Positions 8,028 to 15,683 of a stretch of DNA of 64,000 nt are shown piece after piece. Location: the NCBI GenBank assembly GCA_944383545.1, contig CALWPY010000003.1, forward strand, positions 111,698-175,697, written 5' to 3'. Under the pieces are notes generated by a model. It was not told where the DNA came from, searched no databases, and worked only from the letters and a program-made list of their open reading frames with translations. Source of the stretch: an uncultured Lachnospiraceae bacterium (GTDB taxonomy: Bacteria > Bacillota > Clostridia > Lachnospirales > Lachnospiraceae). Position numbers and translations under genes: made by a program. Numbering within the stretch: the stretch's first letter is position 1; every line of letters begins with the position of its first letter.

Positions 8028-9257
8028 TTATTTCACCGCTCTTCCTGCCAGATAGCCGGTTTTAACAGCCCACATCAGATTATATCCTCCGCATTTACCG
8101 TCCGTATCAACTGTCTCACCTACTGCATATATGCCCTTTTTATTCTTTATTTCCATAGTATCTTTTGAAATAATATCTGTAATAATTCCGCCTTTTGATA
8201 CCTGCGATTTATCAAAACCTGCCGCGCCTGATATTTCTATATTCCATGAAGACATTTTATCAATTATTTTTTTTATCAGATTAATATTTGTCTCTTTAAG
8301 TGTTATATTTATATTTTCCTGTCCGAGAGTATCTTCTATGAAAAACTCAGCTAATTTATCATTAATGAATCCGTTCAAAAAGGCTTTAAGCTTCTTTTCC
8401 GGCGCTTCCTTAAGCATATCGTTATAAATACCTGTTATATCTTCTTTATTTATATCTTCTATAAGATTAATTTTTACCATACACGTTTTATCTGTTTCAA
8501 AATAATGTGAAAGATTAAATATCATAATGCCTGAAAGACCTGATTCCGTAATCTGCAGTTCACCTTTTTCTCTGTCTTTCATAATGCCATCAATAAAAAT
8601 CTCTGCTGAAGCTGAAACTCTGACACCTGAAATTTTAGAAAAAAACCGATTTGTTTCCAAGGCAGTAAGAGATGGTTTAAAAGTGTTATATTTAAGTCCC
8701 AGGGAATCATAAAGCATGTATAAAGTATTTTCCTCAGGTACACCAAGTTTTTTCTGTGATACGCCTCCTGCCGCAAGAATTATATTTTTTGCATGTATAT
8801 TATCTGATTTTGATGAAATAGCAAAGTTTTTTCCGATATGCTTTATCGAAACGATTTCTGTATTAAACCTTACCGATACATTTAAGCTTTTAAGCATATC
8901 AGTAAGTGCCCACACAACTGATGACGCCTGATTTGATTTAGGATAGACATACCCTTGTTTGTCATATGTCATTATTCCAAGATTTATAAAATATTCTCTT
9001 GTAAATTCACAAGGATTTACTCCCAGGACATTTAGGGCAAAGGAATTATTATAATAAGATTTTTCATCAAGATATGTATTGGCAAGATTACACCTGCCGT
9101 TTCCGGTTGCATAAAGCTTTGTTCCGTATTTTTTATTTCTGTCGCAAATGATTACTTTAAGCCCCTTCTTAGCAGCTTCTATTGCAGCTATCATTCCCGA
9201 CATACCCGCACCGATAATGCAGACATCATAAATTACATTATCCTCAGTATTTCTCAT
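8028..9257 (-). CDS. HI0933/BaiN-like FAD-dependent oxidoreductase
   Basis: This 409-residue flavoprotein is of the HI0933 (YhiN/BaiN) family, with the N-terminal dinucleotide-binding motif GAGMSG at 16-21. The family-specific YATGNGRCNLAN comes next. The C-terminal FAD loop is AVGETVDTDGKCGGYNLMWA. The substrate of this family is generally unsettled; one clostridial homologue (BaiN) has been linked to bile-acid dehydroxylation intermediates. That is tempting here because a bile salt hydrolase is encoded 23 kb away, but this is inference and no bai operon is visible. It is coupled to the COG2509 flavoprotein gene downstream. Confidence 0.87.
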   Translation of the reverse strand: MRNTEDNVIYDVCIIGAGMSGMIAAIEAAKKGLKVIICDRNKKYGTKLYATGNGRCNLANTYLDEKSYYNNSFALNVLGVNPCEFTREYFINLGIMTYDKQGYVYPKSNQASSVVWALTDMLKSLNVSVRFNTEIVSIKHIGKNFAISSKSDNIHAKNIILAAGGVSQKKLGVPEENTLYMLYDSLGLKYNTFKPSLTALETNRFFSKISGVRVSASAEIFIDGIMKDREKGELQITESGLSGIMIFNLSHYFETDKTCMVKINLIEDINKEDITGIYNDMLKEAPEKKLKAFLNGFINDKLAEFFIEDTLGQENINITLKETNINLIKKIIDKMSSWNIEISGAAGFDKSQVSKGGIITDIISKDTMEIKNKKGIYAVGETVDTDGKCGGYNLMWAVKTGYLAGRAVK

Positions 9258-9288
9258 AAAAATCTCCGTTATATTTATCAGTTTATAT

Positions 9289-9732
9289 TCAGCTCGAAAG
9301 TGATTCCAGATAATTGTACATCTGCATTATATCATAAAAATATATTCCACGAATAAGATTATTTACGGTATCTTCAGGTAAAAGTTCTGTTTCTATATCA
9401 GTATAGTCATATACAGTATTTTCATCCGACATTATAATCACATAATCATCAGCAACCGTAACTATATAATACTCATGTGTATTATTTGCCCCGGCGGCAT
9501 TACTTAATACTCCTGCAGACTCTTCATCATTTACTTCAGCCGGTTTATCCTCATCAGTACTGCTGTCTGATTCAGCATTTATAAAATCTTCCGTGTTAAC
9601 ATTTTCGGTTGAAACATCTAATTCTTCAGAATTTATCTCTTGTTCTCTGTCACTGTAAATTGTAAAACCTATTCCATAGGCAATGAGGAAAATCAAAATT
9701 GCAAACGATATATACAAAAATAATTTCTTCAT
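9289..9732 (-). CDS. Membrane-anchored protein with BofC-like C-terminal domain
   Basis: This 147-residue protein has one N-terminal membrane helix (about 5-25), an acidic Ser/Glu/Asp-rich linker (about 28-82) and a small C-terminal domain. That domain, from YYIVTVADDYVIIM to the end, resembles the C-terminal domain of the sporulation regulator BofC, including YTDIETELLPED and a closing YNYLESLSS. An N-in, outside-facing topology is expected. Its position between the flavoproteins and a DUF3048 lipoprotein suggests an envelope role. A sporulation role is only inferred from the weak BofC likeness. Confidence 0.6.
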   Translation of the reverse strand: MKKLFLYISFAILIFLIAYGIGFTIYSDREQEINSEELDVSTENVNTEDFINAESDSSTDEDKPAEVNDEESAGVLSNAAGANNTHEYYIVTVADDYVIIMSDENTVYDYTDIETELLPEDTVNNLIRGIYFYDIMQMYNYLESLSS

Positions 9733-9785
9733 GGTAAATCCTCCTTGAAGAAATTATTTCCGTAAATATTATTATTTATTCAATA

Positions 9786-10862
9786 TTATTCAATTATTAT
9801 GCCGTCTTTCTGATTATCAGGGAATACCGTTATCCACGTCTTACCCGGATTTAAACGGAGTTCCTCACCGTCTATTGTATAATAACGGGTAACGGAATTA
9901 TCCGAGCTCTTACTCCATGTAATAGGTATTATTGTTCCGTTCGATGCATAGTAGCCTTCTCCGCTTCCAACCCAGTTAATATCAATAAGCTCGGCTTCAA
10001 GTGGAGAATGCGGTGCAAACTGAATTATAACATTCTGAAACTTAAGCTGTTCATCTGTCTGGTCGTCAATCTGCGGTCCGCCGTACTGATATCTGTAATA
10101 AAGTCCATCTTCTGAATTATATTCAAAATACGGCTGCCTGCTGCTGTTATATGCAGTAGTGATTTTATTTGCAGGATTTCCGTCTAAGCTCTGAACGCTT
10201 GAGTTAAAACTGAACATCTTTCTGAAATTCTCATCATGCGTTGTGTCATATCCCTCATATTCGATACCTGCATCAATTCCATCTGCTGAAGTATAGCAGT
10301 TATGAGGTGCTTTTCTGGAACTGTCACGATAAAACATGACATTACCAACGCCGTATAATCCATTCAGATTATCAAGTTGGGAATAAGCAGAGAAATCAGC
10401 CTCCGCATAAACAGACTGTCCTACATGTGCATAAATGGCATCAAATTCCATTGCCTTTCTGTCGTAATAATGTCTGGCACTTCTTACGGGTCCGATTTTT
10501 TCAAGTCCCGAATAATCCGTATATATTGCCATAAGCCTTGTTATTCCGCCCTCTACAAGCATTTCATAAATTATGTCTGCCTGTCCTATTCCCGACTGAG
10601 GCATTGCGGCACTCAGGTTATTAATCATTATTGCAACCGGTCTTTTATTTGCAAAAGATTCGTCAACCCACTCACCCGTTAAATCGTTTAACACCATTCC
10701 TTCGCGCGAAAATTCCACATCATTTGCAGATTCTATCATTGATGTACTGTTTAAATTAATTTCATATGTGTTTTCTTCTGAACTGCCATTTCCACATCCT
10801 GAAAGGAGTGAAAACCCCATAGCCATAGAAATAATAATGGCAGCTTTCTTTTTTCTATTCAT
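9786..10862 (-). CDS. DUF3048 (YerB-like) lipoprotein
   Basis: This 358-residue protein carries a lipoprotein signal peptide: a basic MNRKKK start, a hydrophobic core and the lipobox LLSGC with the lipidated Cys23. It is therefore tethered to the outer face of the membrane. The mature part matches the DUF3048/YerB family, with RPVAIMINNLSAAMPQSG, YEMLVEGGITRLMAIY and GPVRSARHYY. The biochemical role of this family is unknown. The start overlaps the end of ybeY by 8 bases, so the two are cotranscribed from the promoter at 11401-11429. Confidence 0.9.
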   Translation of the reverse strand: MNRKKKAAIIISMAMGFSLLSGCGNGSSEENTYEINLNSTSMIESANDVEFSREGMVLNDLTGEWVDESFANKRPVAIMINNLSAAMPQSGIGQADIIYEMLVEGGITRLMAIYTDYSGLEKIGPVRSARHYYDRKAMEFDAIYAHVGQSVYAEADFSAYSQLDNLNGLYGVGNVMFYRDSSRKAPHNCYTSADGIDAGIEYEGYDTTHDENFRKMFSFNSSVQSLDGNPANKITTAYNSSRQPYFEYNSEDGLYYRYQYGGPQIDDQTDEQLKFQNVIIQFAPHSPLEAELIDINWVGSGEGYYASNGTIIPITWSKSSDNSVTRYYTIDGEELRLNPGKTWITVFPDNQKDGIIIE

Positions 10863-11361
10863 AATCTCTTGTATATCCTTTCCTGTTTAGTATATCCTCC
10901 TGAAGTCTTTCCATTTCCTGTCTTTCCTCATCTTTCATATGGTCATGGCCGAAAAGATGAAGCATACTGTGAGCGGTAAGAAATGCAATTTCTCTTTTAG
11001 GACTGTGTCCGTACTCTTCAGCCTGGCTTAAAACCTTATCCAGTGAAATTACTATATCTCCGAGTAAAAGCTCACCCGTATCGGAATTAAAATATTCTTC
11101 ACCGTTTTCTTCAAGAAAATCAAAGCTTCCCGGCTCATAAAAATCAATCATGGGAAATGATAAAACATCTGTAGGATTATCAATCCCTCTGGTCTCTTTA
11201 TTAATTTCATGAATACCATAATTATCCGTAAAAAGAACGCTAATTTCACATTCGTACGGGCATTTCATATAATCAATGGAAAATTCAATAATATCCTTTA
11301 CTATTGATTCATATTCAGGCGGATATTTTTTATTATATTCATTTGTAATATATATACTCAT
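10855..11361 (-). CDS. ybeY: Endoribonuclease YbeY, rRNA maturation factor
   Basis: This 168-residue metal-dependent endoribonuclease is involved in 16S rRNA 3'-end maturation and ribosome quality control. The zinc site HSMLHLFGHDH gives ligands His131, His135 and His141. The upstream NKETRGIDNPTDVLSFP block is diagnostic. In many Firmicutes ybeY follows phoH. Here aroB lies between phoH and ybeY, and ybeY has its own promoter. Confidence 0.96.
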   Translation of the reverse strand: MSIYITNEYNKKYPPEYESIVKDIIEFSIDYMKCPYECEISVLFTDNYGIHEINKETRGIDNPTDVLSFPMIDFYEPGSFDFLEENGEEYFNSDTGELLLGDIVISLDKVLSQAEEYGHSPKREIAFLTAHSMLHLFGHDHMKDEERQEMERLQEDILNRKGYTRDYE

Positions 11362-11400
11362 AAAAACTCCTGAGAATTTAAATATGTCCTACAAAAATTT

Positions 11401-11429
11401 AGTATACAATAAAATGTAAATTATATCAA
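11401..11429 (-). promoter_or_regulatory. Sigma-A promoter of ybeY and the DUF3048 gene
   Basis: On the minus strand TTGATA (11424-11429) and TATACT (11401-11406) are 17 bases apart. The start of ybeY is at 11361, so the predicted leader is about 35 bases. Confidence 0.65.
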
Positions 11430-11447
11430 GTTTAAAGGGATAAGAGA

Positions 11448-12563
11448 TTATTTCATCTGCATAATAACTTCTCTTGCTACACTTTCTTCTATAGGTGTAG
11501 CAAATACACCGTCCTCAAACTCAACAACATTACCTATACCCTTTTGGATAACGAATCTCAGTTTTCCGTCCCTTACCTTTTTATCGGTATAAAGCTTTTT
11601 TACAAGTGCTTCACGGTCAATATAATCAGGTATTTGTGTAGGAAGTCCTGCTTTATTAAGTAAAGAAACTACCGCATCTCTTTCTTCTTCTGTAACATAT
11701 CCCAGCTTTAATGCAAGGTCTGCTTCTGCGACAAGTCCGATTGATACGGCTTCACCATGCAGAAGTCTGTAATCGCTTACGGTTTCTATGGCACGCCCTA
11801 CGGTATGTCCGAGGTTTAAAATTTCACGAAGCCCGCTCTCTCTTTCATCCTTCATTACCACATTATATTTTATGTCACAGTTCACCCTGGCAATGTGTTC
11901 ACATGCTTCTTTTTCTATACTTAAGATTTTATCCATGTTATCATTTAAATAATTAAAAAATTCCTTATCAGCCATGACTGCGTGCTTAATGGTTTCCGCC
12001 ATACCGCTTATTATCTGGTTTTCAGGCAGTGTTTTCCATGTTGCTATATCTATATATACCTTTTCCGGCTGATTAAATAATCCGATTAAATTTGTTGCAA
12101 GCGGAGTATCTACGGCAGTTTTTCCTCCTATTGAAGCATCAGCGGCTGCCAGTAAGGTGGTCGCATAATTAATGAAAGGTACTCCTCTTCCGTATGTGCC
12201 TGCCAAAAATCCTGCTAAATCTGTTACAACACCGCCTCCTACGGCTATTATACAGCAATCTCTGCGATAACCCTTGGAAAGCATGGCATCCTCTATTTCT
12301 TCTTTTGTTTTACGGGTTTTGCTCTTTTCACCTTCAGGGAAAACAAATAAATCCGCATCATAACCTGCATCAAGAAGCATTTTGTATATTTTTTCTCCGT
12401 ATAAATCCTTCACTATGCTGTCTGTAATAACGGCAAATTTATGGATTTTTCCAACCATGCCGTTCTTAATATCAGAAATAAGCTTTTCTTCCAGCTCAAA
12501 TCCGATTTCTATGTCATAGCTGTCATCTACTACTTTTTTTAATTCTACATGAAATGTACTCAT
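11448..12563 (-). CDS. aroB: 3-dehydroquinate synthase
   Basis: Converts DAHP to 3-dehydroquinate in the shikimate pathway, using NAD+ and a divalent metal. The 371-residue protein shows the family blocks FPEGEKSK, GGGVVTDLAGFLAGTYGRG and TTLLAAADASIGGKT. The metal-binding region NLGHTVGRAIE and the following LLHGEAVSIG are also intact. It begins 3 bases after phoH ends. The position within a yqfC-yqfD-phoH run is unusual, because other shikimate genes are absent from the window. Confidence 0.97.
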   Translation of the reverse strand: MSTFHVELKKVVDDSYDIEIGFELEEKLISDIKNGMVGKIHKFAVITDSIVKDLYGEKIYKMLLDAGYDADLFVFPEGEKSKTRKTKEEIEDAMLSKGYRRDCCIIAVGGGVVTDLAGFLAGTYGRGVPFINYATTLLAAADASIGGKTAVDTPLATNLIGLFNQPEKVYIDIATWKTLPENQIISGMAETIKHAVMADKEFFNYLNDNMDKILSIEKEACEHIARVNCDIKYNVVMKDERESGLREILNLGHTVGRAIETVSDYRLLHGEAVSIGLVAEADLALKLGYVTEEERDAVVSLLNKAGLPTQIPDYIDREALVKKLYTDKKVRDGKLRFVIQKGIGNVVEFEDGVFATPIEESVAREVIMQMK

Positions 12564-12566
12564 AAT

Positions 12567-13565
12567 TTAAACCTTCCTTTTCCTCTGCACCTGTGCCTTG
12601 TTTTTCCTGATTTTCTCGTCATATTCATCATAAGCAGACACAATCTTTTGTACCAGTGGATGTCTTACAACATCCTCACTGGTAAGCTTACATACGGATA
12701 TCCCCTCAATATCCTTAATAACCTTAAGTGCAACTTCAAGACCCGACTGCATGTCCTTTGCCAAATCCTTCTGTGATAAATCACCGGTTACAATAACCTT
12801 TGAGCCAAAGCCTATACGTGTAAGAAACATCTTCATCTGTGCAGGAGTAGTATTCTGTGCCTCGTCCAAAACTATATAAGCATTGTCAAGAGTCCTGCCT
12901 CTCATATATGCAAGCGGTGCTACTTCTATAAGTCCCTTTTCCATATTTTTTAAAAATGCTTCTGCGCCCATAATTTCATACAGAGCATCATATAGAGGTC
13001 TTAAATAAGGGTCTACCTTGCTCTGCAGGTCACCGGGAAGAAATCCCAGTTTTTCTCCTGCTTCTATTGCAGGTCTTGTCAGTATTATTCTGTTTACTTC
13101 ATTGGATTTAAAGGCAGTTATTGCCTTTGCCATTGCCAGATAAGTCTTTCCCGTTCCGGCAGGACCTATTCCGAAAACTATCATATTATTATCTATTGCC
13201 GAGATATATTTTTTCTGCCCAAGGGTTTTTGCCTTTACAGGCTTTCCGTTTACTGTGTGGCAGATTATTTCCCTGTCAATTTCAGCCATTTTTTCTGTTT
13301 CATTTTTAAAGGAAAGTGATATGGCATATTCTACGTTCTGTTCTGTTATTACTTCTCCTCTTTCCGAAAGAGACAAAAGCTCATTTATTACTTTTTCAGC
13401 CTTATCCACATATGCTTCCTCTCCGGAAATCCTAAGCTGTTCATCCCTCAAAACTATCGAAACATTAAATGCACGCTCAATTTTTTTCATGTTTATGTCC
13501 ATCTGTCCGAAAACATTCTGAATATGTTTTTCGGGTATAATTATTGCTTTTTGTAATGAACTCAT
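12567..13565 (-). CDS. PhoH-family ATPase
   Basis: This 332-residue protein has an N-terminal KH-like RNA-binding region (about 5-75) and a PhoH ATPase domain. Walker A is GPAGTGKT (134-141) and the Walker B region reads YIVLDEAQN. The family is linked to RNA metabolism and is usually encoded with yqfC, yqfD and ybeY, as seen here. It lies 34 bases downstream of yqfD. The enzymatic role (helicase or RNase regulator) is not settled for bacterial PhoH proteins. Confidence 0.93.
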   Translation of the reverse strand: MSSLQKAIIIPEKHIQNVFGQMDINMKKIERAFNVSIVLRDEQLRISGEEAYVDKAEKVINELLSLSERGEVITEQNVEYAISLSFKNETEKMAEIDREIICHTVNGKPVKAKTLGQKKYISAIDNNMIVFGIGPAGTGKTYLAMAKAITAFKSNEVNRIILTRPAIEAGEKLGFLPGDLQSKVDPYLRPLYDALYEIMGAEAFLKNMEKGLIEVAPLAYMRGRTLDNAYIVLDEAQNTTPAQMKMFLTRIGFGSKVIVTGDLSQKDLAKDMQSGLEVALKVIKDIEGISVCKLTSEDVVRHPLVQKIVSAYDEYDEKIRKNKAQVQRKRKV

Positions 13566-13599
13566 TTAATATTCTCCCTGCATAATGTATATTTAAGTT

Positions 13600-14862
13600 T
13601 CAGTCTGCATTATTCTCTGATGTTTTATCAATATATTCTGCCTTCTTTTCTTCTATATTGATTTCACTTGGAACACCAACAGGCTCAAGAGCAGTAATTG
13701 TTCCCGAAACCGTACAGACATCTCCATCAATATTTATTGTAACATTATTTTCAAGTATTTCCACCTTTTTTTCCTTTAAATTTGTTAAATATTGAGTAAG
13801 GCGTTTTTCTGCCTTTTCATATGCCTCTTCTTCCGTATACGTAACCAAATTTACCGTATATTCATTAATACTTGATTTATTTACTGATATTGGAAGATAA
13901 AATGTCCTGCCCAATTTTAATTTATTCTGTTCAGTTACAATATCATAATTTTCATAAGAAATTCCCGGTTTATACGGAGTAAATATATTATCCATAACAC
14001 TTATACTGTAATACTTCTTTTTCTCTCCCGTATATATTTTTTCGTTTGTTGTCATATTAAATTCATCGTAATACTCATATTCTACAATTCCGTATACATC
14101 ACCGTCTGCATATACAAAGCTCAAGTCCATAAGCTCATCATAATCACTTAAAATTTCTATTGTTCCCGAAATAAGTACGTCTCCTTTTTTTACCTCCTGC
14201 TTTGCATGTACCACAGGCGTTCCGCTTCTGGTTACTATTTCATAAATTACGGCATCTTTTGCGGCTATTATATCACAGGGCTCATCAGGCTGCTCAATTT
14301 TATCTGTTTCCACAGTCTCCGTAAATACAATATTAAGCTGTGTGCCTGTAATATCACAGCTAATCCATGCTATCTTATCATATTCATTTCTTAAAGTCTT
14401 CTCAAGCTCAGCACAGTCAACATTCTTTTTTAACGTACCTGCCGTAACATAATTTTCTTTTATTTCTTTTATAAGCTGTGAATTCGTATATGCTGACTCT
14501 CCTGAAACATTTATATCCCATATAAAAAGTGTGGAAAGATATATAAGGGTCCATGCCATTATTGCTCCTAATAAAAAGCATTTTCTATGCCTGTATCTGT
14601 ATATTATAAATCTTATTCCATGCCTTTCCTTAATATGTACTCTTGTCCCGGTCTTAACAAGCAGACTCTTAATCCTGAAAAAATCCCTGACAGCAATATT
14701 GAATTCATACACAGGTATTCCCTGATCCGTACATTCGCATGCTGTAAGATTCCAGATGTAAAAATCCTTATTGGTACAGAGAGTTATAAATCTGCCTGCG
14801 TTACATCCGGACACAATAACCCGTACATATCCTATAAAATTAAGATATAAAGAAATAATCAT
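13600..14862 (-). CDS. yqfD: Sporulation protein YqfD
   Basis: This 420-residue protein has one strong membrane helix (about 94-116) following a basic patch (RYRHRK). The long extracytoplasmic domain contains conserved YqfD blocks such as GTPVVHAKQEVKKGDVLISG. In Bacillus the homologue is made in the mother cell under sigma-E and supports sporulation. The start is 3 bases after the yqfC stop, with GGAG a few bases upstream. The C-terminus ends in an acidic tail. It indicates sporulation ancestry, although many gut Lachnospiraceae keep this gene. Confidence 0.92.
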   Translation of the reverse strand: MIISLYLNFIGYVRVIVSGCNAGRFITLCTNKDFYIWNLTACECTDQGIPVYEFNIAVRDFFRIKSLLVKTGTRVHIKERHGIRFIIYRYRHRKCFLLGAIMAWTLIYLSTLFIWDINVSGESAYTNSQLIKEIKENYVTAGTLKKNVDCAELEKTLRNEYDKIAWISCDITGTQLNIVFTETVETDKIEQPDEPCDIIAAKDAVIYEIVTRSGTPVVHAKQEVKKGDVLISGTIEILSDYDELMDLSFVYADGDVYGIVEYEYYDEFNMTTNEKIYTGEKKKYYSISVMDNIFTPYKPGISYENYDIVTEQNKLKLGRTFYLPISVNKSSINEYTVNLVTYTEEEAYEKAEKRLTQYLTNLKEKKVEILENNVTINIDGDVCTVSGTITALEPVGVPSEINIEEKKAEYIDKTSENNAD

Positions 14863-14865
14863 ATC

Positions 14866-15120
14866 TCAGCTCCAATTAATATTATTAACTTTACCTGTAA
14901 TCTGCATATCACAATTAGTAAAGTATTTTATAGAAAGATTTTCACCGGTAATTTTTACAATAAAATCATTTCCTCTTATGATAATCTGGTTATTATCATA
15001 TGATATAATGCTTTTATAATTATCAATTATAACTTTTCTGCGTGAATGTATTGTTATTATTGTATTTCCCTTTGTCACATCCAAAGGCATGGAAAGACCA
15101 TACGCAAGATTTTTACTCAT
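14866..15120 (-). CDS. yqfC: YabP/YqfC-family sporulation protein
   Basis: This is an 84-residue protein of the YabP/YqfC family. In spore formers these small proteins are produced with YqfD in the mother cell. The family-typical segments DVTKGNTIITIHSRRKVIID and YDNNQIIIRGNDFIVKITGE form a small beta-rich domain. It is the first gene of the run yqfC-yqfD-phoH-aroB. A sigma-E-like promoter lies about 47 bases upstream. Confidence 0.9.
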   Translation of the reverse strand: MSKNLAYGLSMPLDVTKGNTIITIHSRRKVIIDNYKSIISYDNNQIIIRGNDFIVKITGENLSIKYFTNCDMQITGKVNNINWS

Positions 15121-15166
15121 CAGTTATAAGCTCCCGGCCTTTTATATTAATCTATTCTAAAGAGAG

Positions 15167-15194
15167 CATGTATTATTCCATTTTTCAAATATTC
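15167..15194 (-). promoter_or_regulatory. Possible sigma-E-type promoter of yqfC-yqfD
   Basis: On the minus strand GAATATT (15188-15194) is followed after 13 bases by AATACATG (15167-15174). This resembles the sporulation sigma-E pattern GKATATT-N13/15-CATACAMT. In Bacillus yqfCD belongs to the sigma-E regulon, which makes the match more believable. The last two -10 bases deviate. Confidence 0.4.
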
Positions 15195-15225
15195 AAATAA
15201 AAAATGCAGGACTTATTGTCCTGCA
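15195..15225 (-). terminator. Rho-independent terminator of rpsU
   Basis: The perfect 8-base stem TGCAGGAC (15205-15212) with GTCCTGCA (15218-15225) has a 5-base loop. On the minus strand it is followed by a run of six T and more T-rich sequence. Confidence 0.85.
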
Positions 15226-15279
15226 CCTTTTCGGGATAGAAATTAAAATTTCTTTCCTTAATATAAAAATTATATAATC

Positions 15280-15456
15280 TTACTTATATTTGCGTTTTCT
15301 AGCGGCTTCTGACTTCTTCTTACGCTTAACGCTTGGCTTTTCGTAATGTTCTCTTTTACGAATCTCCTGCTGAATGCCTGCTTTTGCGCAGTTTCTCTTA
15401 AATCTGCGGAGAGCGCTGTCTAAAGTCTCATTTTCTTTAACTGTAACGCTTGACAT
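15280..15456 (-). CDS. rpsU: 30S ribosomal protein S21
   Basis: This 58-residue basic ribosomal protein of the small subunit is recognisable from [18 protein letters not shown] and the lysine/arginine-rich C-terminus [15 protein letters not shown]. The open frame extends upstream, but the start is ATG at 15456. It is preceded by a strong GGAGG ribosome binding site, and the extra upstream residues do not look like S21. It has its own promoter and its own terminator, so it is a single-gene unit between alaS and yqfC. Confidence 0.97.
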   Translation of the reverse strand: MSSVTVKENETLDSALRRFKRNCAKAGIQQEIRKREHYEKPSVKRKKKSEAARKRKYK

Positions 15457-15538
15457 ATTTTCCCTAACCTCCCTCCAGTTGTAAACTTTACTGTGCCTAA
15501 AAACAACTGTTTGGGTATTACCAAATTGCACAAGTATG

Positions 15539-15566
15539 ATTATAGCATAATATATAAATTCGTCAA
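15539..15566 (-). promoter_or_regulatory. Promoter of rpsU (extended -10)
   Basis: On the minus strand TTGACG (15561-15566) and TATAAT (15539-15544) are 16 bases apart, and TGC directly before TATAAT gives an extended -10. The leader to the rpsU start is about 75-80 bases. The rest of the 227-base gap between alaS and rpsU holds nothing else I can name. Confidence 0.8.
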
Positions 15567-15683
15567 CAAAAAAATTCACAAATATTACATAAATGTAAAT
15601 ATTTATTGAAAATGCATAAATTATGCACATAATACTTTGGTGAAAATTATCGTATTCACTAATTTCAGGCTGGTTTCTGCTGA

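Noticed and set aside
15457-15630. N-terminal extension of S21 in the open frame
   Set aside because: It is hydrophobic and unlike S21, overlaps the promoter, and the strong GGAGG site selects ATG at 15456.
15457-15683. T-box or small RNA between alaS and rpsU
   Set aside because: The promoter and leader of rpsU account for part of it; no T-box sequence, tRNA-like fold or further strong hairpin was seen.
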